Shown one piece after another: positions 27,334-35,938 of a DNA stretch of 64,000 nt. Source of the DNA: Variovorax flavidus. Its GTDB lineage: Bacteria > Pseudomonadota > Gammaproteobacteria > Burkholderiales > Burkholderiaceae_C. The position numbers were made by a program, and so were the translations under genes. The DNA lies in assembly GCF_030317145.1 (NCBI RefSeq), contig NZ_JASZYE010000005.1:1-64000 (forward strand). Reading direction: 5' to 3'. The notes below the pieces were generated by a model. That model searched no databases, was not told the DNA's origin, and saw only the letters and a list, made by a program, of their open reading frames with translations. The stretch's first letter is position 1. Every line of letters starts with the position of its first letter.

Positions 27334-27999
27334 TTAGCTTGTCTTGCGCCTGGGCGGCGGCTTCTGCTCGGAATCGCGCAGCGCCGCGTCGATCAGTGCA
27401 TCGGCCATCCACAGCGCGGTGCGTTCGACTTCGCGATCCCGCAGGCCCCAGATGTCCTTGAGGATCACGTAGGGCTCGATGCCGTAGACGACGGACAGCG
27501 CGTGATGCAGCCGGTCCCGCACCGCGGGTCGCAAGAGCGGCGCGAGCGGCTCGATCGCGTGCTGGAGGATGCGCACGCGATGGCCACGCCGGTAGGGCTC
27601 CTCTTCCAGCAGCCCCGCACGCTCCAGGCCCCACTGCTCCAGGGACAGCTGCGCGGCGGCGCGCAATTGCGCCTCGAATTCCTTGAAGCGCGGAAAGGTC
27701 TGCAGGAACAGCTCGTGCACCCGCTCGCGGCCATTCGGGTTGTCCGAAGCGAGCCTTCGCACCGGGCCGAGCGAGCTGTCGATCACCGCCGTGACCAGCG
27801 CGCTGCGGCTCGGGAAGTAGCGGTACGCGGTGGCGCGCGACACTTTCGACCGCGCCGCGCATTCGGCCACCGAGGGGATGTGGCCGCTCTCCTGGATGAT
27901 GGTCATGGCAGTGTCGAGCAGCAGGCGGAAGGTCGCGGCCCGGACGCCGCGTTCGGGTGGTGTCGGGGGTTCGCTCAGCTTGTGCTTCAGTCGGGCCAT
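27334..27999 (-). CDS. TetR-family transcriptional regulator
   Basis: The 221-residue protein has an N-terminal TetR helix-turn-helix (about residues 22-75; VAECAARSKVSRATAYRYFPSRSALV) and an alpha-helical ligand domain. It is divergent from the 28.2-43.9 kb operon, with a perfect 20-bp palindrome in the intergenic region that is its likely operator. It would repress that operon and its own gene until an intermediate or the substrate binds. The effector is unknown. Confidence 0.9.
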   Translation of the reverse strand: MARLKHKLSEPPTPPERGVRAATFRLLLDTAMTIIQESGHIPSVAECAARSKVSRATAYRYFPSRSALVTAVIDSSLGPVRRLASDNPNGRERVHELFLQTFPRFKEFEAQLRAAAQLSLEQWGLERAGLLEEEPYRRGHRVRILQHAIEPLAPLLRPAVRDRLHHALSVVYGIEPYVILKDIWGLRDREVERTALWMADALIDAALRDSEQKPPPRRKTS

Positions 28000-28035
28000 G
28001 GGGTTTGTACGGGGCTCGGAAGGGCCTGGAATCTA

Positions 28036-28065
28036 TTGTGAACAGCTGCGGCCGGACCGTATGAT
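28036..28065 (+). promoter_or_regulatory. sigma-70-type promoter of the large catabolic operon
   Basis: TTGTGA (28036-28041) and TATGAT (28060-28065) are separated by 18 bp, giving four of six and five of six matches to TTGACA/TATAAT. Predicted transcription would start near 28072, immediately before the palindrome at 28079-28098. Not tested by any comparison. Confidence 0.6.
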
Positions 28066-28078
28066 GCAGCGATCCCGA

Positions 28079-28098
28079 TTTGAGACGCAAGTCTCAAA
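28079..28098. promoter_or_regulatory. palindromic operator, probably for the divergent TetR regulator
   Basis: TTTGAGAC-N4-GTCTCAAA is a perfect 8-bp inverted repeat between the TetR gene (start 27999) and the FAH-family gene (start about 28164). It sits just downstream of the predicted transcription start, where bound repressor would block initiation or early elongation. Size and symmetry are typical of TetR operators. Confidence 0.75.
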
Positions 28099-28163
28099 CC
28101 TGACATCCGAGACTTCCGAGATCCCGAGGCAACTGGTGCACACCAGCAAGACCACGGGACCCC

Positions 28164-29051
28164 ATGGAGACAAAGTCGATGCGTTTGGCCAGCTGGAATT
28201 GGGGTGGTCGCGACTGCGTGGGCACGATCTCGCCGGACGGGCGTGAAGCCACGCCGCTGGGCGTGCGCGACGCATCGCTCGGCGTCCTGCCGCTGATCCA
28301 GGCGCTGGCCCGCGGCGAGCCGCTGCCGCAGCCTTCGGGCGTGCGCCTGCCTGTCGAACTCGTCACCCTTCGCGCGCCCTTGCCGCGCCCGCTGCGCAGC
28401 CTGTTCTGCGTGGGACGCAACTACCGCGCGCATGCGGCCGAGCTGGCCGGCTCGGTGTTCCGCTCGGCCATGCCGGAAAGCGACCCCTGGCCCATCGTGT
28501 TCGGCAAGCTCGGCGAATGCGTGGTCGGGCCGCACGACGCGGTGCGCCTCCCCTCGCCCGCCGCCTCGGTGCAGATCGACTACGAATCAGAGCTCGCCGT
28601 GGTCATCGGCCGCGGCGGCCGCGACATCCCGGCCTCGCGCGCGATGGACCACGTGTTCGGCTACACGATCGTCAACGACGTGACGGCGCGCGACGTGCAG
28701 ATGCGCCACCAGCAGTGGGACCTGGGCAAGAGCTTCGACACCTTCTGCCCGATGGGCCCGTGGATCGTGACGGGCGAGGAACTGGACGGCCGCGCCACCC
28801 GGGTCCGCGGCTGGGTCAACGGCGCACTGCGGCAGGACGGCCAGACGCGCGACATGATCTTCGACATCCCCACGCTGATCGAAACCTGCTCGCGCGGCAT
28901 CACGCTCCATCCCGGCGACGTGATCGCCACCGGCACGCCGTCGGGTGTGGGCATGGGCCTGAACCCGCCGCAATGGCTGAGGTCGGGCGACGTGGTGCGC
29001 ATCGAGATCGACGGCGTCGGCGTCATCGAGAACAGGTTCGAACCATCATGA
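28164..29051 (+). CDS. fumarylacetoacetate hydrolase (FAH) family protein
   Basis: The 295-residue protein carries the FAH-fold catalytic blocks: FCVGRNYRAHAAE (about residues 81-93), the metal-binding DYESELAVVIG, GYTIVNDVTARDVQ and TGTPSGVGMG near the C-terminus. Family members cleave or hydrate beta-diketone-like acids or decarboxylate oxo-acids at the end of aromatic degradation routes. Two starts are possible. The ATG at 28179 has GGAG nine bases upstream and may be the true one. It is the first gene of the long operon and overlaps the next gene by ATGA. Confidence 0.9.
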   Translation: METKSMRLASWNWGGRDCVGTISPDGREATPLGVRDASLGVLPLIQALARGEPLPQPSGVRLPVELVTLRAPLPRPLRSLFCVGRNYRAHAAELAGSVFRSAMPESDPWPIVFGKLGECVVGPHDAVRLPSPAASVQIDYESELAVVIGRGGRDIPASRAMDHVFGYTIVNDVTARDVQMRHQQWDLGKSFDTFCPMGPWIVTGEELDGRATRVRGWVNGALRQDGQTRDMIFDIPTLIETCSRGITLHPGDVIATGTPSGVGMGLNPPQWLRSGDVVRIEIDGVGVIENRFEPS

Positions 29052-29842
29052 GCTTCCAGTTGATCGACCGCATCGCGGTGGAAGAGGAAGGCGAAGGCCC
29101 GGCCGTCGTCTGCGTGCACGGGCTGGGCGGCAGTTCCAACACCTGGACGCCGCTGATGCCCGCGCTGGCGCGGCATCGCGTGATTCGCGTGGACCTGCCG
29201 GGCAGCGGGCGCTCGCAGCGGGCCGAAGGCGAACTCACGATCGAGCGCTATGTCGAAACGCTGCTGAACATCTGCGAGCGGCTGAACATCCCGCGCGCGC
29301 ACTGGCTCGGCCATTCGATGGGCACGATCGTCTGCCAGCACATCGCGGCGGCGCATCCGAAGCGGGTGGCGAGCGTTGCGCTGTTCGGCCCGCTCATCGC
29401 GCCGCCGGATGCGGCGCGCACGGCCATGAAGGCGCGGGCCGCCAAGGCCCGGGAAGGCGCAGCGGGCATGCACGAGATCACGCAGGGGTTGCTCCAGGCC
29501 GCCATTTCGCGCGATACGCGCGAGCGCCTGCCGGTGGCCGTCGCCTTCGTGCGAGAGAGCCTGATGCGGCAGGACGCGGACGGCTACGCCCGCAGTTGCG
29601 AGGCGCTGGCGGGCGCACAGCCCGCGGCGGTCGAGAACATCGAGGCGCCGGTGCTGCTGGTCACCGGCGACGAGGACGGCGTAGCGCCGCCGCAGGCCGT
29701 GCGCGCCATGGCCGACCGCCTGCATCGCGCCGCCAGCAAACGCGTGGTCGTGCTGCCGCGCTGCGGGCACTGGACGCCGGTGGAGCGCCCCGAGGAATGC
29801 CAGCGCGAGTTGCGCGACTTCCTGTCCACCATGAGGAGTTGA
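29048..29842 (+). CDS. alpha/beta hydrolase (PcaD-like)
   Basis: The 264-residue hydrolase has the oxyanion region VHGLGGSSNTW (about residues 23-33), the nucleophile elbow LGHSMG (Ser near 93), an Asp in VTGDEDGVAPP and the terminal catalytic His in PRCGHWTPVERPEE. It resembles 3-oxoadipate enol-lactone hydrolases and C-C bond hydrolases. Its ATG overlaps the FAH-family stop. Together with that gene it suggests hydrolytic ring or ester opening of the operon's substrate. Confidence 0.88.
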   Translation: MSFQLIDRIAVEEEGEGPAVVCVHGLGGSSNTWTPLMPALARHRVIRVDLPGSGRSQRAEGELTIERYVETLLNICERLNIPRAHWLGHSMGTIVCQHIAAAHPKRVASVALFGPLIAPPDAARTAMKARAAKAREGAAGMHEITQGLLQAAISRDTRERLPVAVAFVRESLMRQDADGYARSCEALAGAQPAAVENIEAPVLLVTGDEDGVAPPQAVRAMADRLHRAASKRVVVLPRCGHWTPVERPEECQRELRDFLSTMRS

Positions 29843-29844
29843 AC

Positions 29845-31137
29845 ATGGCCGACGTGCTGTTCACGAATGTGCGGGTCTTCGACGGAGGCGGCGAGGCCCC
29901 GTTCACCGGTGACGTGCTGGTGCAGGGCAATCGCATCGCGCGCGTGGTCAAGACCGCTTACGGCGCGCGTCCCGCACTCATCAGCGGCGCGCAGGTGATC
30001 GACGGCGCAGGCGCCTTCCTGATGCCGGGGATGGTCGAGGCGCACACGCACTTCTCGTGGAACGACCAGCCCAGCCTGGACGCAATTCAGCGCATGCCGC
30101 CGGAGGAGCACATCCTGTGGTGCGCCGAAGTCGCGAAGCGCTATCTCGACATGGGCTGGACGAGTTGCGTCGGCGCCGCGACCGCCAAGCCCCGGCTCGA
30201 CGTGGTCATCCGCAACGCGATCAACGACGGCACCATCATCGGCCCGCGCTACCTGGCTGCGAGCCAGGAGATCACCGTGCCCGGCGGGTTGGGCGACACC
30301 ACGCAGCCGCACCTGCCGCAGCCGGAGTTCGCCTTCGGCGCGATCGTCAGCGGCGCGGAGGAAATGCGCCGCTGCGTGCGCATGTTCGCCAAATACGGCG
30401 TCGACTCGCTCAAGATCAATCTCTCCGGCGAATCGATCACCGGCATGCCGAGCGAGATGAGCCAGTTCACCGAGGAGGAGATCGCCGTCTGCGTGCAGGA
30501 AGCCAAGGCATGGGGCAAGCGCGTGGCGGCGCATGCGCGCTCCACCTGGTCGATCAAGCAATGCGTGAAGCAGGGCATCGAGGTGATCTACCACGCCAGC
30601 TTCACCGACGAGGAAGCGCTCGACATGCTCGAAGCGAAGAAGACCGAGCACTTCATCGCACCCGGCCTGGCCTGGCTCATCAACACCAGCTATCACGCCA
30701 GCCAGTGGGGCCTGACGCCCGAGGTGACGCGCAAGATGGGCTACCACCGCGAGCTCGAAGCCGCGGTCGAGAGCATGCGCGCCATGCGCAAGCGCGGCAT
30801 CCGCATCCTGCCGGGCGGAGACTACGGATTTGCGTGGACGCCGCACGGCACCAACGCCAAGGACCTGGAGTACTTCGTCAAGTACGTCGGCATGAGCACG
30901 ATGGAAGCGCTGCTCTCGGCCACCGCCTGGGGCGGACCGATGATGCGCATGGGCAAGGTGCTGGGCTACATCCGCGAGGGTTACCTCGCCGACATCCTGC
31001 TGATCGATGGCGATCCGCTCGCCGACATCACGGTGCTGCAGGACAAGTCGCGAATCATGGCCGTCATGAAGGACGGCGAATTCCATCGCGCGCCCCCCGT
31101 GCGTTCGGCGCGCACCACGCGCTGGGCCGCAGCATGA
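29845..31137 (+). CDS. metal-dependent amidohydrolase (first of two paralogues)
   Basis: The 430-residue protein is an amidohydrolase-superfamily member. It has an N-terminal beta-sandwich (DVLFTNVRVFDGGG), the metal-binding HTHFSW (HxH, about residues 70-72), a barrel with AHARS and YHAS histidines, and a GGDYGFAWTPHG block with the terminal acidic residue. It ends in DGDPLADITVLQDK, typical of imidazolonepropionase/prolidase-like enzymes. It hydrolyses amide, lactam or similar bonds; substrate unknown. It starts 2 bp after the previous stop, with GAGGAGTTGAAC as ribosome site. Its paralogue follows after a repeat element. Confidence 0.9.
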   Translation: MADVLFTNVRVFDGGGEAPFTGDVLVQGNRIARVVKTAYGARPALISGAQVIDGAGAFLMPGMVEAHTHFSWNDQPSLDAIQRMPPEEHILWCAEVAKRYLDMGWTSCVGAATAKPRLDVVIRNAINDGTIIGPRYLAASQEITVPGGLGDTTQPHLPQPEFAFGAIVSGAEEMRRCVRMFAKYGVDSLKINLSGESITGMPSEMSQFTEEEIAVCVQEAKAWGKRVAAHARSTWSIKQCVKQGIEVIYHASFTDEEALDMLEAKKTEHFIAPGLAWLINTSYHASQWGLTPEVTRKMGYHRELEAAVESMRAMRKRGIRILPGGDYGFAWTPHGTNAKDLEYFVKYVGMSTMEALLSATAWGGPMMRMGKVLGYIREGYLADILLIDGDPLADITVLQDKSRIMAVMKDGEFHRAPPVRSARTTRWAAA

Positions 31138-31138
31138 A

Positions 31139-31240
31139 GCACTCCCCCAGTCTTCGCGCACTTCGTGTCGCTGCGCCAACCCCCTCGCCGGGGGCAACAC
31201 CGGCGGCCCGGCAAAGCCGGCTCCGCGGTGTTTCTGGCCT
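31139..31240 (+). repeat. GC-rich interspersed repeat, copy A
   Basis: The segment begins ACTCCCCCAG, contains CTTCGCGCACTTCGTGTCGC, then CCCCCTCGCCGGGGG and the stem GGCCCGGCAAAGCCGG, and ends CGCGGTGTTTCT. The same order of blocks recurs in inverted orientation at 53875-53968, and a diverged version is at 55897-55984. All three lie strictly between genes. This copy separates the two amidohydrolase genes inside an otherwise tightly packed operon. Confidence 0.8.
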
Positions 31241-31272
31241 TGGCACGGAGATCCCCTCGAAAGGAGAAGATC

Positions 31273-32556
31273 ATGGCTGACGTCGTCTTCACCAACGTCC
31301 GCATCCTCGACGGCACGGGGCAGAACCCCTACACCGGCAGCGTGCTCGTGCGAGGCAACCGCATCCGCCAGGTCGGACGAAGCTCGGCGCCGATCGCGCC
31401 CGGCGGCGCCACCGTGATCGACGGCGCGGGCGCCACGCTGATGCCCGGCATGTGCGAGGCCCACACGCACTTCTCGTGGAACGACGCGGCCACGCTCTCG
31501 GCCATCCAGACCATGCCGCTCGAAGAGCACGTGCTGTGGTGCGCCAAGGTGGCGCGGCGCTATCTGCAGGCCGGCTTCACCTCCTGCGTCGGCGCCGCTT
31601 GTGCCAAGCCGCGGCTCGACGTGGTGATCCGCAACGCGATCAACGCCGGGCAGATCCCCGGGCCGCGCTACCTCGCGGCCAGCCAGGAAATCACGGTGCT
31701 CGGCGGCCTGGGCGACGAGACCTTGCCGCACCTGCCCTTCCCCGAATTCAGCTTCGGCGTGAACATCTCCGGCCCCGAGGAGATGCGCAAGGCCGTGCGC
31801 ATGTTCCTCAAGTACGGGGTGGACTCGGTCAAGCTCAATCTCTCCGGCGACAACTTCACGCCGCAGTCTCCCTCCGAGACGACATGGATGATGGACGAGG
31901 AGGTCGAGGCCGCCATGCGCGAGGTCCACATCCGCGGCAAGCGCGGCATTGCGCACGCGCGCTCGTCGGACAGCGTGAAGCAGGCGCTGCGCCACGGCAT
32001 CGACCTGATCTACCACGCGAGCTTCGTCGATGACGAGGCGATCGACATGCTCGAAGCCGCCAAGGACCGCGTCTTCGTCGCGCCCGGCATCGCCATCCTC
32101 TACGCGATGCTGCACGAGGCCGAGCCCTACGGCATCACGCACGCCATGGCCGTCGACATGGGCTACGAGACCGAATGGGAAGCGGCGTGCGTGTCGCTCT
32201 CGAAGATGCACAAGCGCGGCATCCGCGTACTGCCGGGTGGCGACTACGGCTTCGCCTTCACGCCGCATTGCCAGAACGCGCGGGACCTGGAGTTCTTCGT
32301 CAAGTACCTCGGCTTCACGCCGATGGAGGCGATCCGCTCGACCACGCTCTACGGCGGCCAGATCATGATGAAGCCGGATGAACTCGGCGTCATCAAGGAC
32401 GGCTACTTGGCCGACATGCTGCTGGTGGACGGCGACCCGCTCGCCAACCTGTCGATCCTGCGCGACCCGAAGCGCATCCTCGCGGTGATGAAGGACGGCG
32501 AATTCGCCAAGGCGCCGGAGATCGCCTCGCAACGGGGCTGGGAGCGCGCCGCGTGA
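31273..32556 (+). CDS. metal-dependent amidohydrolase (second paralogue)
   Basis: The 427-residue protein is clearly homologous to the preceding amidohydrolase along its whole length, sharing blocks such as HTHFSWND, PRLDVVIRNAIN, GPRYLAASQEITV and LPGGDYGFAFTPH. The HxH and later histidines are intact, so both copies look active. ATG at 31273 follows AAGGAGAAGATC. Its stop overlaps the GTG start of the permease gene (GTGA). The pair may act on different steps, on stereoisomers, or as a hetero-oligomer. Confidence 0.9.
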   Translation: MADVVFTNVRILDGTGQNPYTGSVLVRGNRIRQVGRSSAPIAPGGATVIDGAGATLMPGMCEAHTHFSWNDAATLSAIQTMPLEEHVLWCAKVARRYLQAGFTSCVGAACAKPRLDVVIRNAINAGQIPGPRYLAASQEITVLGGLGDETLPHLPFPEFSFGVNISGPEEMRKAVRMFLKYGVDSVKLNLSGDNFTPQSPSETTWMMDEEVEAAMREVHIRGKRGIAHARSSDSVKQALRHGIDLIYHASFVDDEAIDMLEAAKDRVFVAPGIAILYAMLHEAEPYGITHAMAVDMGYETEWEAACVSLSKMHKRGIRVLPGGDYGFAFTPHCQNARDLEFFVKYLGFTPMEAIRSTTLYGGQIMMKPDELGVIKDGYLADMLLVDGDPLANLSILRDPKRILAVMKDGEFAKAPEIASQRGWERAA

Positions 32557-33494
32557 GCCGGAAGAACTGGGCGCTCCTGCTGCTGTTCGGCGTTCCGGTC
32601 GCGGTGTTCGCCGTCTGGGCGATCGTCGACAACGCCTCGCTCTTCTTCAAGACGCTGCTGAACGGGCTCACGCTGGCGTCGCTGTACTTCCTGGTTGCGA
32701 GCGGGTTCACGCTGGTGTTCGGGCTGATGCGCAACGTCAACCTCGCGCATGGTTCGCTCTACCTCTTCGGGGCTTACGTCGGCTGGTACGTGGGCGAGCA
32801 CACCGGCTCATGGGTTCTGGCGGTGATCGCAGGCTTTCTTGCGGCCGCGGTGATGGGGCTTCTGATGCAGGTGCTGGTGTTCCGCCACATGCAGGGGCAG
32901 GACCTGCGCCAGACGCTGGTGACCATCGGCCTGTCGATCGTGCTCGCCGACCTCATGCTCTGGATCTGGGGCGCCGAGATCTACACCTTCGATCCGCCGT
33001 CGTGGATCTATGGCTCGACCACGCTGCCGCTGGTCAACAAGTTCCCGACCTACCGGATCTTCGTGCTGATCGCCTCCATCGTGATCGGCGTCGGGCTGTG
33101 GCTGCTGCTGGCGCGCACCCGCATCGGCATGATGATCCGCGCCGGCGTGGACGACCGGGGCATGCTGGCCGCATCGGGCGTCAACGTGCAGCGGGTCTTC
33201 GCGCTGACCTTCGCGATCGGCGCCGGGCTGGCCGGTCTCGCCGGTGTCGTGGGTGGCACGGCGCTCTCGATTTCACCCGGCGAGGACACGCGCTACCTGC
33301 TCGCATCGCTGGTCGTCGTGATCGTCGGCGGCATGGGCAGCGTCGTGGGCGCGGCCATCGGTGCCCTGCTGATCGGGCTGGCCGAGCAGTTCGGGCTCGC
33401 CTACGCGCCGACTTACAGCGTGGTGTTCACCTTCGTGATCATGGTGGTTGCGCTGGCGTTCAAGCCTCGCGGGCTGATGGGGAAGAACACATGA
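32553..33494 (+). CDS. Liv-type ABC transporter permease (LivH-like), second system
   Basis: The 313-residue permease has about eight helices with LLNGLTLASLYFLVASGFTLVFGLMRNVNLAHGSLYLFGAY and LLASLVVVIVGGMGSVVGAAIGALL as conserved LivH blocks. The GTG start overlaps the amidohydrolase stop, so transport and degradation genes are coupled. Its substrate is presumably what the flanking hydrolases process. Confidence 0.92.
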   Translation: MSRKNWALLLLFGVPVAVFAVWAIVDNASLFFKTLLNGLTLASLYFLVASGFTLVFGLMRNVNLAHGSLYLFGAYVGWYVGEHTGSWVLAVIAGFLAAAVMGLLMQVLVFRHMQGQDLRQTLVTIGLSIVLADLMLWIWGAEIYTFDPPSWIYGSTTLPLVNKFPTYRIFVLIASIVIGVGLWLLLARTRIGMMIRAGVDDRGMLAASGVNVQRVFALTFAIGAGLAGLAGVVGGTALSISPGEDTRYLLASLVVVIVGGMGSVVGAAIGALLIGLAEQFGLAYAPTYSVVFTFVIMVVALAFKPRGLMGKNT

Positions 33495-34660
33495 GCGCGG
33501 CAAAGTGGCGGCGGGCCATGAACTCTTCGTCCGCAGCCGCGGCGGAAGCTGCGCGCGGCTCGCGCGACGCTGGCAGGCCTTCCGTCGTGCATTCGACGGC
33601 TCCGCCCGTGCCTGCGCGCGGCGTCGCGACCGAGGCGCGCCTCTCGAACTGGTGGCGCTCCGTCGTCAGCGCCGTGAAGTGGCGGCACATCCTGGTCGCG
33701 GTCTTCGTCTTCGCCTACCCCTTCTTTGCCACGCCCTTCTTCACCTTCCAGATCGGCGCGCAGTCTCTGGCGCTCGGCCTCATCGCGCTGTCGCTGATCT
33801 TCCTGGGCGGCTACGGCGGCATGGTGTCGCTGGCGCAGATGACCGTCGCGGGCTTCGCGGCCTACATGCTGGCGATCTTCGGCACCAGCAGCAACGTCGC
33901 CATCAGCCTGGGCTGGCCGTGGTGGCTGGCGCTCGTCGTCGCGGTCTCGCTGGCAACGCTGGTCGCTGCCGGCATCGGCTGGCTCTCGGTGCGCACCGAA
34001 GGCATCTACACCATCATGATCACGCTCGCGGTGGGCGTGGCCTTCTTCTACCTGGCGCAGCAGAACTACACGGTGTTCAACGGCTTCCAGGGCTTCAGCC
34101 GCATCGCGGCGCCCACCGTCTTCGAGCTGGACCTGGGCCAGCCGATGGCTTTCTACTTCCTGGTGCTGGCCTGCTCGCTGGCCGGCTACTTCTTCGTCAA
34201 GCACCTGATCCGCACGCCCTTCGGCATCGCGCTGCAAGGCATCCGCGACAACCCGCGTCGCATGCAGGCGCTGGGCTACAACGTGACGGCGCATCGCGTC
34301 GGCGCCTATGCGGTGGCGGGCCTTCTTGCAGCGGTGGGCGGTGTGCTGATGGTCTGGTACAACGGCCGCATCTCGCCCGGCACCGTGGGTGTCGGCGCGA
34401 TGATCAACATCCTCATCATCGCCGTGCTCGGCGGCATGAAGCACCCCATCGGTGCCTTCATCGGCGCGATCGTCTTCGTGCTGCTGCAGAACTTCGCGAT
34501 CGACCTGGTCGACCGCGAACGCTTCAATCTCGTGATCGGCGGGGTCTTCCTCGCGATCGTGCTGTTTTCACCCGACGGGTTGCTCGGCTTGTGGCAAAGC
34601 CTTCGCAACCGCCTGGACTCCGCTTTCCCCCACCGCGGCCATGGCCGCATTCATCGATGA
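33491..34660 (+). CDS. Liv-type ABC transporter permease (LivM-like), second system
   Basis: The 389-residue permease has about nine helices, the LivM block SLIFLGGYGGMVSLAQMTVAGFAAYM and the cytoplasmic EAA-like GIRDNPRRMQALGYNV. It carries an unusually long Ala/Ser/Arg-rich N-terminal extension of about 70 residues before the first helix. The ATG overlaps the preceding stop (ATGA), but an internal start is possible if the extension is not translated. Confidence 0.91.
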   Translation: MSAAKWRRAMNSSSAAAAEAARGSRDAGRPSVVHSTAPPVPARGVATEARLSNWWRSVVSAVKWRHILVAVFVFAYPFFATPFFTFQIGAQSLALGLIALSLIFLGGYGGMVSLAQMTVAGFAAYMLAIFGTSSNVAISLGWPWWLALVVAVSLATLVAAGIGWLSVRTEGIYTIMITLAVGVAFFYLAQQNYTVFNGFQGFSRIAAPTVFELDLGQPMAFYFLVLACSLAGYFFVKHLIRTPFGIALQGIRDNPRRMQALGYNVTAHRVGAYAVAGLLAAVGGVLMVWYNGRISPGTVGVGAMINILIIAVLGGMKHPIGAFIGAIVFVLLQNFAIDLVDRERFNLVIGGVFLAIVLFSPDGLLGLWQSLRNRLDSAFPHRGHGRIHR

Positions 34661-34676
34661 CAAGAAGGAGCGAGAC

Positions 34677-35930
34677 ATGAGCAAAGGCAAGAAATCGTTC
34701 GGGCGCAGCATCGTGGCTGCGGCGGCATTGGTCACCCTGGGCGGCGCCGCGTACGCCCAGGAGACCTTGAAGATCGGGCTGCTGGCCTCCCTGGAGGGGC
34801 CGTTCGCGGCACCCGGCCAGGACGGCATGCGTGGTGCGGACCTGGCGCTGAAGGAAAAGAACGGCATGGCCGGCGGCAAGAAGATCGAGTTCGTCAAGGT
34901 CTCGTCCGACGCGACGCCCGACAAGGCCGTGAACTCCACGCGCAAGGCCGTCGAGCAGGACAAGGTGCAGATCATGATCGGCCCGCTGTCGGGCGACGAA
35001 GGCATCGCGGTCAAGAACTACGCGAAGACGCAGCCGAACATCACCTTCATCAACGGATCGTCGGGCGCGCAGGCCGCGACCTGGGGCGACCCGGCCCCCA
35101 ACTTCTACCGCTTCAATACCGAAGGCGCGCAGTGGATGGTGGGCCTGGGCGAGCATGCGCTGTCCAAGGGCTACAAGAAGACCTTCCTGATCGCTGAGGA
35201 CTACGGCTTCCCGTACTCGCAGGTGCAGGGCTTCATGGCAAGTTACTGCGCCAAGGGCGGCAAGGTGGTCGACAAGGCCTGGGTGCCGCTGGGCACCAAG
35301 GACTACGCCTCGGTGATCGCCAAGATCCCGAAGGATGTGGACGCACTGGTCGTCGTGCTCGGCGGTTCCGATGCGGTGAACTTCCTCACGCAGTACGAGC
35401 AGGCCGGTGGCGACAAGCCGATGGTGGGCGGCTCGATCACGGTCGACCAGACGGTGCTCAACTTCAAGGGCAAGCGCCGCGAATCTCTGCTGGGCACGGC
35501 GTCTGCCGGGCCGATGGCCGATTCGATCGACACGCCGGAGTGGAAGAAGTTCGTCGCCGACTACAAGGCCAACTTCAAGGACGGCTTCCCGAGCCCGTCC
35601 CTCTTCGCCTATCTCTACTACATCAACACCAAGGCGGCGCTCGACGGGCTCGACGCGGCCAAGGGCGATCTGTCGAATGGGCAGAAGGCGTACCGCGATG
35701 CGCTGCAGAAGACCAACTTCAACGGTCCGGCCGGCGTGGTGAAGATCGACGGCAACCGCAACGGCGTCGGCACCACCTACATCACCGAAGTGACGAAGGC
35801 GCCGGATGGCTCGTTCTACAACAAGGTGGTGAAGTCGGTGCCGAACATCACGCAGACGCTGGGTCTGCCCGAGGCCGAATTCCAGAAGATGGGCCTGGGA
35901 ACACGCGACGTTCCCGACTGCCGCAAGTAA
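34677..35930 (+). CDS. Liv-type ABC transporter substrate-binding protein, second system
   Basis: The 417-residue periplasmic binding protein has a signal peptide (residues 1-28, ending AAYAQ). Class I binding-protein blocks are LKIGLLASLEGPFAAPGQDGMRGADLAL, then IMIGPLSGDEGIAVKNYAKTQPNITFINGSSGAQ. It is distinct from the LivK-like protein at 18.4 kb. ATG at 34677 follows AAGAAGGAGCGAGAC. Ligand unknown. Confidence 0.93.
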   Translation: MSKGKKSFGRSIVAAAALVTLGGAAYAQETLKIGLLASLEGPFAAPGQDGMRGADLALKEKNGMAGGKKIEFVKVSSDATPDKAVNSTRKAVEQDKVQIMIGPLSGDEGIAVKNYAKTQPNITFINGSSGAQAATWGDPAPNFYRFNTEGAQWMVGLGEHALSKGYKKTFLIAEDYGFPYSQVQGFMASYCAKGGKVVDKAWVPLGTKDYASVIAKIPKDVDALVVVLGGSDAVNFLTQYEQAGGDKPMVGGSITVDQTVLNFKGKRRESLLGTASAGPMADSIDTPEWKKFVADYKANFKDGFPSPSLFAYLYYINTKAALDGLDAAKGDLSNGQKAYRDALQKTNFNGPAGVVKIDGNRNGVGTTYITEVTKAPDGSFYNKVVKSVPNITQTLGLPEAEFQKMGLGTRDVPDCRK

Positions 35931-35938
35931 GCGCCGCG

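Noticed and set aside
29030..29050. GGTTCGAA stretch resembling a tRNA T-arm
   Set aside because: It is the coding end of the FAH-family gene and no acceptor or anticodon stems surround it.
29584..32532. 982-codon minus-strand frame opposite the amidohydrolases
   Set aside because: Covers two unmistakable amidohydrolase genes on the plus strand; the translation is His/Arg/Asp-rich without motifs.
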